A stretch of DNA of 35,966 nt from Euryarchaeota archaeon UBA556 (GTDB lineage Archaea; Thermoplasmatota; Poseidoniia; Poseidoniales; Thalassarchaeaceae): positions 1-35,966 of the forward strand of contig DADI01000013.1 of the NCBI GenBank assembly GCA_002494975.1, read 5' to 3'. The notes beneath the pieces are model-generated. The model saw only the letters and a program-made list of their open reading frames with translations. It did no database searches and was not told where the DNA came from. Position numbers and translations under genes: made by a program. Shown in pieces: positions 16,673 through 23,796 of this stretch; position 1 is the stretch's first letter, and each line of letters opens with the position of its first letter.

Positions 16673-17238
16673 ATGAAGCATTAACTGACCCTATATTGTT
16701 AGCCTTTATCGGAGGGCTTTTGATGAGTACTTATTTCATGTTCACAGGACCTCTCAATACCACTAAACTTCTAATTTCATCATTAGGATTTGCTGGTGTT
16801 GGAATAATTTCCTCAACTTATACATATATCATCCATAATAAAATGGTTGTTCAAGGAACTACTTCATTTTGCTCATCAGAAGGAATAGTACAGTGTGGTT
16901 CAGTAATTGGAGATCCGAATTGGAATAATTTATTTGGAATACCATGGGGCATATTTGGCATCGCTTCCTTCTCATTATTAATTTTCTTAAGCCTATCATT
17001 GTACCTAGATAGACACGCCAAGTGGGCAGAAAATTACCTGAATTATTCGTGGTTTGCATCACTAGCAGGTTTGCCTTTTGTAATGCTGTTAGTCGGTATT
17101 GAATTGACTCAAGTTGAAGGGGCGCCTCACATTTGTCCATTCTGTACAGTAGCACATATATCGCTAATCGGATACGTGATAGCCATATATTATCTGAAAA
17201 AGAATAAAGATACAGGAAAATGGATAGATCAGGAGTGA
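16669..17238 (+). CDS. VKOR family disulfide-generating oxidoreductase
   Basis: A 189-residue integral membrane protein with four to five helices, homologous to vitamin K epoxide reductase. In prokaryotes it oxidises a thioredoxin-like partner and passes electrons to quinone, like DsbB. Both cysteine pairs are visible: loop cysteines C68 and C76 (FCSSEGIVQCGSV) and the active-site CPFC (C156-C159) in the fourth helix. The segment NLFGIPWGIFG after the loop pair is typical of the family. The start overlaps the stop of the thioredoxin-like gene by four bases. Together they form a complete extracytoplasmic oxidative folding pair. The large secreted proteins of this genome would be clients. Confidence 0.92.
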   Translation: MNEALTDPILLAFIGGLLMSTYFMFTGPLNTTKLLISSLGFAGVGIISSTYTYIIHNKMVVQGTTSFCSSEGIVQCGSVIGDPNWNNLFGIPWGIFGIASFSLLIFLSLSLYLDRHAKWAENYLNYSWFASLAGLPFVMLLVGIELTQVEGAPHICPFCTVAHISLIGYVIAIYYLKKNKDTGKWIDQE

Positions 17239-17243
17239 TATGA

Positions 17244-18185
17244 ATGGAATTAGTTACAGGAGGAGCGGGTTTCATTGGGTCGCATTTAGTAGATTCTTTA
17301 GTTTCAAAAGGTCTGAAAGTTCGAGTATTAGATAATTTTAGTAGTGGAAGAAAAGAATTTCTAGAACATCATTCAGAGACAAATAATGTAGAAATTATAA
17401 TAGCAGATTTACTTGATTTAGATGCTGTAAAAAGTGCTATGAATGGAATAGAAACAGTACATCACTTGGCTGCAAATCCAGATATTAGATTAGGGACTGA
17501 GATAACAGATACTGACCTACAACAAGGAACTATTGCAACATATAATGTCTTGGAAGCAATGCGCCATAATGGCGTGAAAAGAATCTCATTCGCATCATCA
17601 AGTGCCATATACGGCGAAGCTAGTGTCATGCCAACACCAGAAACTTATGGTCCAGTTTTGCCAATTTCATTATATGGCGCATCTAAGTTAGCTTCAGAGG
17701 CGTTAATTAGCTCATGGTGTGGGACTTTTGGTGGTGAGGCGTGGATAAATCGTTTTGCAAATATTGTAGGACCTAGAGGCACGCATGGCGTGATTTTTGA
17801 TTTCATCCATAAACTCAAAAAGGACCCAAATAGATTAGAAGTTTTAGGCAATGGTTTACAGGAAAAATCGTATATGTCGGCAGAAGATTGTGTAAGAGCC
17901 ATGGTACACTTAATCGATAATGCTGAGGGAAAAGTCAGGCTTTACAATTTAGGCACTGGAGATACATGCTCAGTTAGAAGAATTGCAGAAATTGTTGTAG
18001 AAGAAAGTGGATTAGAAAATGTATCTATCGAATATACAGGTGGAGATAGAGGTTGGGCAGGAGATGTTCCAAAAACTTCTCTAGATGTAGAATATTTATT
18101 CTCAACCAATTTCAAACCGAAAATGCAGTCAGAAGATGCGATAAGGCATACAGTAAAAGAATTAATCAAAGAAATCGGTCTTTAA
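17244..18185 (+). CDS. NAD-dependent sugar epimerase/dehydratase (GalE-like)
   Basis: A 313-residue extended short-chain dehydrogenase of the nucleotide-sugar epimerase/dehydratase family. The NAD-binding motif GGAGFIG is at residues 6-12, the catalytic YxxxK is Y144/K148 (LYGASK), and the serines at 118-120 precede it. HHLAANPDIR and the C-terminal GGDRGWAGDVP match archaeal UDP-glucose 4-epimerase-like proteins. It probably makes nucleotide sugars for surface glycans or protein glycosylation; the exact substrate is not certain. AGGAGTGAT at 17231-17239 is a good ribosome-binding site for ATG 17244 and overlaps the VKOR stop, so it belongs to the same operon. The 3' end overlaps the convergent gene by 20 bases. 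Confidence 0.88.
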   Translation: MELVTGGAGFIGSHLVDSLVSKGLKVRVLDNFSSGRKEFLEHHSETNNVEIIIADLLDLDAVKSAMNGIETVHHLAANPDIRLGTEITDTDLQQGTIATYNVLEAMRHNGVKRISFASSSAIYGEASVMPTPETYGPVLPISLYGASKLASEALISSWCGTFGGEAWINRFANIVGPRGTHGVIFDFIHKLKKDPNRLEVLGNGLQEKSYMSAEDCVRAMVHLIDNAEGKVRLYNLGTGDTCSVRRIAEIVVEESGLENVSIEYTGGDRGWAGDVPKTSLDVEYLFSTNFKPKMQSEDAIRHTVKELIKEIGL

Positions 18186-19089
18186 ATAAAATCAGAGCAG
18201 AAACAATTGTAATAGTGATAAAAGGTATGAAGATACTAATCCCATCATTATTTGATGGCTGCCCCAATAGAAGAGATGCAGCACCTAATGTAGATCTTTG
18301 ACCATCATCAGTATACTCATGCGCTGCAGCGATAGAAATATCATTAATATCTTCATCAGATAAAATATAATCTAAATTAACTGTATATCCATCAGATGTT
18401 CTGACTATAGAAATATTAGAAAAACCTGAGTTAAAATTAGAATCGGTTAATATGTCGCCATTAGAGTGATTCTCTAGAATATCTATATTTACATAACCTT
18501 TGGTTACATCCTCATGCCAAGTAATACCATTAGTGGCTAATGACTTGTCAATACTTGTATCTTCTAACAGAAAAATACTTGCTTGTGAATCACTGATATT
18601 ATCTTCCGAAAAGAAATCTACTACTAATTTGAGTGAGTTATTTATTTCATCTTTAGACACTAGAATAGAAATCGAAGTGTCTGAATCGCGATTACTCTCT
18701 GAATTCAAAAGAGCTCTGTCTAAATCTACTGGTGCAACTAGACCTTTTATCTGGTTATCACTATCAAACCAGAAAGATGGAGCTAAGTCTTGACCATCCG
18801 GGAAATTAGAAAGTCTCTCCGATGTAATAGAATCGCCTAGAGGGTCATTCACTGGATCATGTAAAGCAATCCTAATCAAACGCGAGCCACGATCATCTAC
18901 AAAATTACTAATCCATGGATCAATTTTTGCACATACGTCGCACCATGTTGCAGTATAGTGTTCCATTAATACCGAATTTCCGCCTTCTACGTACCAATCA
19001 TTGGTTTCATCTTCAGCGATTGAAATTGGGGAACTAAGAATCATAAAAAATAGAAAAAATGAAATGTAGAACGTTGATTTTTCTCTCAT
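18166..19089 (-). CDS. Secreted, membrane-anchored thioredoxin-like protein
   Basis: A 307-residue protein with an N-terminal signal peptide (about 1-25), an extracytoplasmic thioredoxin-like domain with redox motif CDVC (C50-C53) in MEHYTATWCDVCAK, a beta-rich middle part, and a C-terminal transmembrane helix (SIFIPFITITIVSALILF) ending in a short basic tail. ATG 19089 is preferred over the upstream GTG 19113 because it directly starts the signal peptide. It faces the thioredoxin-VKOR-epimerase operon and overlaps the epimerase 3' end by 20 bases. It is a probable second disulfide carrier or reductase for secreted proteins; its partner is inferred only from location. Its membrane topology is the reverse of the first thioredoxin-like protein, with the anchor at the C-terminus. 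Confidence 0.82.
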   Translation of the reverse strand: MREKSTFYISFFLFFMILSSPISIAEDETNDWYVEGGNSVLMEHYTATWCDVCAKIDPWISNFVDDRGSRLIRIALHDPVNDPLGDSITSERLSNFPDGQDLAPSFWFDSDNQIKGLVAPVDLDRALLNSESNRDSDTSISILVSKDEINNSLKLVVDFFSEDNISDSQASIFLLEDTSIDKSLATNGITWHEDVTKGYVNIDILENHSNGDILTDSNFNSGFSNISIVRTSDGYTVNLDYILSDEDINDISIAAAHEYTDDGQRSTLGAASLLLGQPSNNDGISIFIPFITITIVSALILFKDRFL

Positions 19090-19145
19090 CTGAACTATCC
19101 TAAACGGTCCCACTTCATAACTAAGAGGCTAGACGATACTCACAG

Positions 19146-19892
19146 ATGAGTAAGCGCTGGTATCAAGAAAACCGCCGCGACCCTTGGCGAAGACAGGCTA
19201 AATCAAAGGGCTATAGAGCTCGTTCAGCTTACAAATTAAAGCAAATTCAAGAGAAGTTTGAAGTCATAAGAAAAGGAGATTATGTTCTCGATATTGGGTG
19301 CCATCCAGGTGGGTGGACACAAGTTGCGGTAGAAGAAGTAGGCGATGATGGCTATGTGATAGGAGTAGATTTACTTTCAACGTCCCCCGTAGAAGGTTCT
19401 ACAATCTTAATAGGCGATATAACAAATCCTAAAACAATAGAACAAATTGATAAAGAATTAGAAGGACATTTCCTCAACTGTGTGATTAGCGACATTTCTC
19501 CAAGACTAACTGGGAGATATGATACAGATCAGGCAATATCGCTTGAACTCTCTACAATGGTCTTAGATGCGGCGATGCCAATACTAACTCCAGGAGGTTC
19601 TTTTGTAACAAAAATATTCCAAGGAGTAGGAATTGAAGGATTAATAAATGCGGCGAAAATGAGGTTTTCTAGTGTACAAAGATATGCACCGACAGCATCT
19701 AGAAGTTCATCATCAGAAACATATTTAGTATGCAGAAATAAGTTGCCAAAGGTAAGAAAAGAAGCAAAGGGAAGGACTGCATATGAGCAACTAAAAGATC
19801 ATCTAAAGGACTTAGATATAGTCATAGAAGAAGAGGATGAGAATCAAATAGTCTCAAAAATTGGCTTTAGGAAATATACAAAATCAGAATAA
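19146..19892 (+). CDS. rlmE: 23S rRNA (uridine-2'-O-)-methyltransferase, RlmE/FtsJ family
   Basis: An SAM-dependent 2'-O-methyltransferase of the FtsJ/RrmJ family, 248 residues. The SAM-binding motif is VLDIGCHPGGW (about 47-57). The catalytic K-D-K-E tetrad is complete: K30, D116 (SDISP), K156 (VTKIF) and E191 (SSSSETYLV). The spacings of 86, 40 and 35 residues equal those of E. coli RrmJ (K38, D124, K164, E199). The last 45 residues are a charged extension absent from the bacterial enzyme. No ribosome-binding site is seen before ATG 19146 and the gap to the divergent gene is short, so the transcript is probably leaderless. In Haloarchaea the homologue modifies 23S rRNA; the exact target uridine here is inferred. 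Confidence 0.93.
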   Translation: MSKRWYQENRRDPWRRQAKSKGYRARSAYKLKQIQEKFEVIRKGDYVLDIGCHPGGWTQVAVEEVGDDGYVIGVDLLSTSPVEGSTILIGDITNPKTIEQIDKELEGHFLNCVISDISPRLTGRYDTDQAISLELSTMVLDAAMPILTPGGSFVTKIFQGVGIEGLINAAKMRFSSVQRYAPTASRSSSSETYLVCRNKLPKVRKEAKGRTAYEQLKDHLKDLDIVIEEEDENQIVSKIGFRKYTKSE

Positions 19893-19916
19893 TTCATTGC
19901 GCCTCAATCCGGCACA

Positions 19917-19949
19917 AATTATATATCTAAATAACAACATATTATATAC
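19917..19949 (+). promoter_or_regulatory. Double TATA-box promoter region of the rhodopsin gene
   Basis: Two strong AT elements lie in the short gap before the rhodopsin gene: AATTATATATC at 19917-19926 and TTATATAC at 19942-19949. Archaeal spacing predicts starts near 19948 and 19971. The first gives a leader of about 39 nt that includes the AGGAG at 19972-19976; the second would remove it. The region suggests a strong, separate promoter. Confidence 0.5.
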
Positions 19950-19986
19950 CTCTCACTTATTGGTAGTGATTAGGAGAATCTAATCA

Positions 19987-20850
19987 ATGAATGTAAGACG
20001 ATTATCTAATATAAGCCGAAGAACGAATGCCATGGTAGTTGGAGCCACTATGCTTGCACTAATGCTAGTGCAAACAGTAAGCGCAGGAACAATAGACCCT
20101 GCTGATCCATTTGGTGACGGTGTAACAGAATACTCTAGTCTACAGATGTTAACATTTTTCACATTCTTCGTGGGTTACATTGCAATGGGTGCTGCTTTTG
20201 TTTTCTTCATAGTTGAAAGAAACAATGTTGCTCCACAGTTTAGAACAACTATGACAATCTCTGCATTGATTGTAGGTATTGCTGCTATGCACTACTACTA
20301 CATGAGAGGAGTTTACATCGAACACAATGTTGTAAGTATTCATTACAGATACATGGACTGGATTATTACAGTTCCACTCATGGCATTAAAGTTCCCAAGT
20401 CTAGTAGGTAAAGGTGCAATCACTGATTCAAAGGTTGCAGGCTTAGGATTCACTGGAATTTGTTTCCTAGGTGCTCTAATAATGATTGGTTTCGGATATG
20501 CTGGAGAAGCTGGCTTGATGAACGGATATCTTGCATTAGCTCTTGGAGGAATGGGATGGGCTATGATTATCATAGCAACTGGAACACCATGGACAACAGG
20601 TAAGGGAGTAGATAATAGTAAAATAGCACCTGAGTTAATGTGGTCTACAAACGCTCTAAGATGGTTTATTGTAGTAGGATGGATTATTTATCCAATAGGC
20701 TACTTATTCAGCCCAGAGGTTGGAATCTTAGAGAATGTAAATCAAGAGCAAATGGCTGTTCTTTACAACATTGCAGACATGATTAACAAGATCGGTTTCG
20801 GTGTTGTAGCATGGATGGGTGCTAAGAAAGCAACCGAAATGATGGCTTAA
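19987..20850 (+). CDS. Proteorhodopsin-type light-driven ion pump
   Basis: A 287-residue seven-helix microbial rhodopsin with an N-terminal signal-like helix (15-33). The retinal Schiff-base lysine is K268 (IADMINKIGFG) and its counterion helper D264 is present. In helix C, RYMDWIITVPLMALKF gives R121, D124 (proton acceptor, PR D97), T128 and, 11 residues after D124, K135 at the proton-donor site, where most proteorhodopsins have Glu108. H102 corresponds to PR H75. Residue M132 occupies the tuning site (PR 105); leucine or methionine there normally gives green absorption and glutamine blue. The D-T-K motif equals that of Exiguobacterium sibiricum rhodopsin, a proton pump. AGGAG at 19972-19976 precedes ATG 19987. 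No retinal or carotenoid gene lies in the window. An outward proton pump is the most likely function. Confidence 0.97.
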   Translation: MNVRRLSNISRRTNAMVVGATMLALMLVQTVSAGTIDPADPFGDGVTEYSSLQMLTFFTFFVGYIAMGAAFVFFIVERNNVAPQFRTTMTISALIVGIAAMHYYYMRGVYIEHNVVSIHYRYMDWIITVPLMALKFPSLVGKGAITDSKVAGLGFTGICFLGALIMIGFGYAGEAGLMNGYLALALGGMGWAMIIIATGTPWTTGKGVDNSKIAPELMWSTNALRWFIVVGWIIYPIGYLFSPEVGILENVNQEQMAVLYNIADMINKIGFGVVAWMGAKKATEMMA

Positions 20851-20886
20851 ATTTAGAAATAAATTAAACTATCAGAAATACGTAAA

Positions 20887-20920
20887 GGAAAGGCTGGGGA
20901 ATTAAAACCTCAGCCTTTCC
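20887..20920. terminator. Long hairpin between rhodopsin and cupin genes, bidirectional terminator
   Basis: GGAAAGGCTGGGG (20887-20899) and CCTCAGCCTTTCC (20908-20920) form a 13-bp stem, with one G-T pair, around loop AATTAAAA. It lies 37 bp past the rhodopsin stop and about 18 bp past the convergent cupin stop, with AT-rich flanks. It probably ends or stabilises both transcripts. Confidence 0.75.
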
Positions 20921-20938
20921 CTAAATTTTAAATTAATA

Positions 20939-21391
20939 TTATTCAGAGTTTCTATCGTAAGGCACTATGTTCTGCCATTCTGAAGCATCAGATCTAGAAA
21001 CTATAGCTTCAACCCAATCGGTATCTGAGCAATTGAATACCTCGTGAGGTAGTCCTGGCTCGATGTAGAACATATCTCCTGCACTGTGGACTACGGAATT
21101 ACGACAACCAGGACCGAACTCATGTCTAACGCTTCCTTTGAGTAAAAATACCATGACATCAAAATCTACATGAATATGCGCCTTAGCTATACCACCAGGA
21201 GGAATGAATGCTTTATTCATTGAAAGCTTAGTAGATGGTGTATTTTTAGCGGAAAGCCCCGCGCCATATTGGATATTATTCCAACCTCTAACTTTGTGGA
21301 CTTCCCTTAAACCGTGAATACCACCCGCATCTTCTACATATTTTTTCAAGTCGGTCTGCTCACCCTCCAAGGTCAATTCTTCTTCGCCCAT
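20939..21391 (-). CDS. Cupin-domain protein
   Basis: A 150-residue single-domain beta-barrel cupin. The metal-binding motifs are partly visible: motif 1 as HIHVDFDVMVFLLKG, which keeps both histidines but has no glutamate at the usual place (Val or Asp instead), and motif 2 as GDMFYIEPGLPHEVFN, which keeps the final histidine and asparagine. The conserved PPGG precedes motif 1. Such small cupins are sugar isomerases, dioxygenases or ligand sensors, and the function here cannot be assigned. Start ATG 21391 gives a short acidic N-terminus. It converges on the rhodopsin gene across a shared hairpin. Confidence 0.85.
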   Translation of the reverse strand: MGEEELTLEGEQTDLKKYVEDAGGIHGLREVHKVRGWNNIQYGAGLSAKNTPSTKLSMNKAFIPPGGIAKAHIHVDFDVMVFLLKGSVRHEFGPGCRNSVVHSAGDMFYIEPGLPHEVFNCSDTDWVEAIVSRSDASEWQNIVPYDRNSE

Positions 21392-21539
21392 TATACCACT
21401 GAACTCTGCAACAAGGAATTACTTACAAAATGACCTGTCTGAGACCTAAAACAGCATACTGAGTAGTATTTTCTATTCGGTCTCTTCAATCAAGCCTAAA
21501 AAGGGGTGGTGGCTCGCCGGCTTCATCCGAGGAAATAAT

Positions 21540-21707
21540 ATGGCAAGTAGAGCAGAAGTATGTACTTCATCAGGAGTACCTCTAGTGGACAATAAAAGCA
21601 CTGCATTCCCATGCCCTGATTGTGGAGAGTCAATCGGTAGAAGCGCTCAATGTCGTACACAGGCTGTTCCTTACATTTGCCCTAATTGTGGATTCCAAGG
21701 ACCTTGA
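21540..21707 (+). CDS. Small zinc-ribbon protein (HVO_2753-like)
   Basis: A 55-residue protein with two CPxCG knuckles, CPDCG (C25, C28) and CPNCG (C47, C50), plus C8 and C38, enough for two zinc sites. It matches the small archaeal zinc-finger/RNA-binding family exemplified by HVO_2753 of Haloferax, which is usually encoded next to aEF-1beta, as here. GAGG at 21529-21532 lies seven bases before ATG 21540. The next gene starts 14 bases after its stop, so the two form an operon. The family is linked to translation or stress phenotypes; its molecular role is not settled. Confidence 0.88.
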   Translation: MASRAEVCTSSGVPLVDNKSTAFPCPDCGESIGRSAQCRTQAVPYICPNCGFQGP

Positions 21708-21721
21708 AACTGGTGTTAATT

Positions 21722-21988
21722 ATGGGTCACGTCGTTGTAAAATATAAAGTAACTATCAATAATCCTGAAGATGGATCTCCTGATTATCAGTCGATGGCTG
21801 ATATGATTGATTCTTTTGAGGAAGTTCAAGCAGTAGAAATCAAACCTCTAGCCTTTGGTATGATGTTCATCGAAGTTCAAGTAGTTCTTGGTGAAGGAGA
21901 AGGCATTGTAGATGAATTCGAACAAAGAGTTAGATCAGTAAATCCACTAGTTGGACAAATAGAAGCATTAGAAATGGGACGACTTTAG
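21722..21988 (+). CDS. ef1b: Elongation factor 1-beta (aEF-1beta)
   Basis: The guanine nucleotide exchange factor for aEF-1A, which recycles EF-1A-GDP during translation elongation. The 88 residues starting MGHVVVKYKVTINNP match the whole archaeal family in length and pattern: an alternating beta-alpha-beta fold, the central EIKPLAFGMMFIEVQVV strand region and the end QIEALEMGRL. ATG 21722 is the start; the frame stays open upstream into the preceding gene, but the added residues are not family-like. A GGTG at 21712-21715 gives suitable spacing. It is cotranscribed with the zinc-ribbon gene. Confidence 0.95.
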   Translation: MGHVVVKYKVTINNPEDGSPDYQSMADMIDSFEEVQAVEIKPLAFGMMFIEVQVVLGEGEGIVDEFEQRVRSVNPLVGQIEALEMGRL

Positions 21989-22016
21989 TTCATTTCAAAA
22001 GTTGCTTAAGCCTTAG

Positions 22017-23414
22017 TCAATAATGGTCTAAAGGTGAACGCATTAATTCACGCATTAGAACTGTCGCATACGTCCCAGGAGGTAGTATGAATTTGACTCT
22101 AAGATTAGCACCCTCATAATCCCATAAATCATTATTTTTAGGCCCAGCCTCCCAGCGTTTTGATACAGAGGATTCTGGAATTTCAGGTACTTCTTCTATA
22201 GAAAAATCACGAAACATCACAGATAATGGCCTACGTGTGCCACTAGTTGTTAAACGAGGTATTGCTGAAACTCTCCATTTTATTGAATCTAAATTCGTAT
22301 CTACTAAAGCCTTCTTCTCAACATCTCCTGGCTTACCACTAGCCATTATTACATCATTACCTGGCAGAATCCCAGTTACAGCTAATCGGCCTAGATGGCA
22401 GTTCCTCCTACATCTTTCTAAATTTGTTTCACTAACTTCAGATAATTTGCCGACATCAATTCTACCACTAGCTAAAATAGGTGCGACTAAATCACCAATA
22501 ACAGGTTCAACTAAACTAATATCTGATTTAAGTCGGCCAGCAAGAGCATGATTAAATGCTAAAGATTGTAAAGAATGTACAGTTAACAATTGTAATGATG
22601 CCGGCATCGTTTTGTACGCCTTAACCCAATTATCTGGTTGATTTTGCAAGCTTTCTAACATACTTCTTTCGTAACCTAGATGCTTTGGAATGATTTCAAG
22701 ACACTTTTCAGGATCTTTTGTTTCGCGCCACATAGTTCTGACTTTATCGGTTTCCTCACCATCATTTAGACCCTCCATTCCAAGATACAAATTTACTGCT
22801 TCTTCGAAATCGTCGGATACAACTGCGCGCCCTACCTCTGGTGTCACAGGCCTAGTAGAACCGAAACGCTGAGGGCCTATCCAATTAGGAAATATATTTT
22901 CACCTAATTTATCTGACATTTTAGATACTAAATCTAATACTCTCCGCATTGCCTCTTTTCCTTCCAGAGGTGTACCATCTGAATCACAACACCCCCTTAC
23001 AGTTATTGCGAAACGATTCCCGTCGTGATCAGACATTCCGATCTTTTGGTGAGTTCTACCTAAAATTTCTAATGTCGTATCTGGGATACTTACTTCCTCT
23101 ACTCTTTTCTGAGGAGCATCTATCACTAGTAACTGAGTAGTAATTGCACGTTTATCTTTCAATCCAGAAGAAAATATACGATTCCGATTTATCCCACACG
23201 CTCTGGCCAGCCTCTTAAGATATCTATTTGTTTCCCAATTGACTAATGTTGCTCTGACTACAGTAAATCTTCCTTTAGGATCTAGTGCAGGGATTGATGA
23301 TACTTCTTCTACTCTAAAGTCTTCTACACGTACTTTCAAAATTCCGCCAATACCATGGCCTTCAACAGCACCTGAACCAAAGCCAAGATATTCTTCAATG
23401 GACTGATTATCCAT
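22017..23414 (-). CDS. truD: tRNA pseudouridine synthase TruD
   Basis: Converts uridine 13 of tRNA to pseudouridine. The protein is 465 residues. The TruD catalytic motif is SSGLKDKRAITTQ with catalytic Asp87. The second signature is NWIGPQRFGSTRPVT, and the C-terminal LPPGTYATVLMRELMR is also typical. The central segment is the TruD-specific insertion domain. ATG 23414 is chosen over the upstream ATG (23534) because the extra 40 residues look unlike protein and overlap rpoL; the conserved start MDNQSIEEYLGF follows directly. It lies 13 bases downstream of rpoL on the same strand, so the two are probably cotranscribed. Confidence 0.93.
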   Translation of the reverse strand: MDNQSIEEYLGFGSGAVEGHGIGGILKVRVEDFRVEEVSSIPALDPKGRFTVVRATLVNWETNRYLKRLARACGINRNRIFSSGLKDKRAITTQLLVIDAPQKRVEEVSIPDTTLEILGRTHQKIGMSDHDGNRFAITVRGCCDSDGTPLEGKEAMRRVLDLVSKMSDKLGENIFPNWIGPQRFGSTRPVTPEVGRAVVSDDFEEAVNLYLGMEGLNDGEETDKVRTMWRETKDPEKCLEIIPKHLGYERSMLESLQNQPDNWVKAYKTMPASLQLLTVHSLQSLAFNHALAGRLKSDISLVEPVIGDLVAPILASGRIDVGKLSEVSETNLERCRRNCHLGRLAVTGILPGNDVIMASGKPGDVEKKALVDTNLDSIKWRVSAIPRLTTSGTRRPLSVMFRDFSIEEVPEIPESSVSKRWEAGPKNNDLWDYEGANLRVKFILPPGTYATVLMRELMRSPLDHY

Positions 23415-23427
23415 ATTACAACAACGC

Positions 23428-23685
23428 TTAGAGTTTGAGGTTGGAGTATTCTTTGTTAATTCCTGCACAAAGGTCACGGAATACTTTCTCTGCTTTTTTA
23501 CCTTTAACACAACGAACGTACAGTTCAGGTTCATCCAAATCTGGATGCTTTTGGAAATAATTTGAGTATTCTACATCCTTACTCTCGTTCAATCTTGAAC
23601 GGAACAATTGCAGGGTTGAATGGTTCTCTCCGATAATTCTGAGACGAAGTTCGGTTCCTTCGTTTTTTAGCACCTTGATTGGCAT
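23428..23685 (-). CDS. rpoL: DNA-directed RNA polymerase subunit L (Rpo11)
   Basis: A small core subunit that dimerises with RpoD to nucleate archaeal RNA polymerase assembly. The 85 residues from MPIKVLKNEGTELRLRIIG match archaeal RpoL over the full length, including the helix after GENHSTLQLFRSRL and the HPDLDEPELYV segment. The frame remains open upstream to ATG 23781, giving an optional 32-residue extension rich in basic residues. ATG 23685 has no clear ribosome-binding site, so the longer form cannot be excluded. truD follows after 13 bases. Confidence 0.88.
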   Translation of the reverse strand: MPIKVLKNEGTELRLRIIGENHSTLQLFRSRLNESKDVEYSNYFQKHPDLDEPELYVRCVKGKKAEKVFRDLCAGINKEYSNLKL

Positions 23686-23796
23686 AAGACAACCGCTCGA
23701 CTCGACACTCCTTTTTGAGGGCTTGCCTCTGAATGCAGGACCCTTCTGGTCCATGTAGCGGTCTAAGTTTAACACCGACATTGATTCGGGCAAGCA

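Noticed and set aside
20149..20573. Minus-strand ORFs opposite the rhodopsin gene
   Set aside because: Shadows of a gene whose catalytic residues and length are fully explained.
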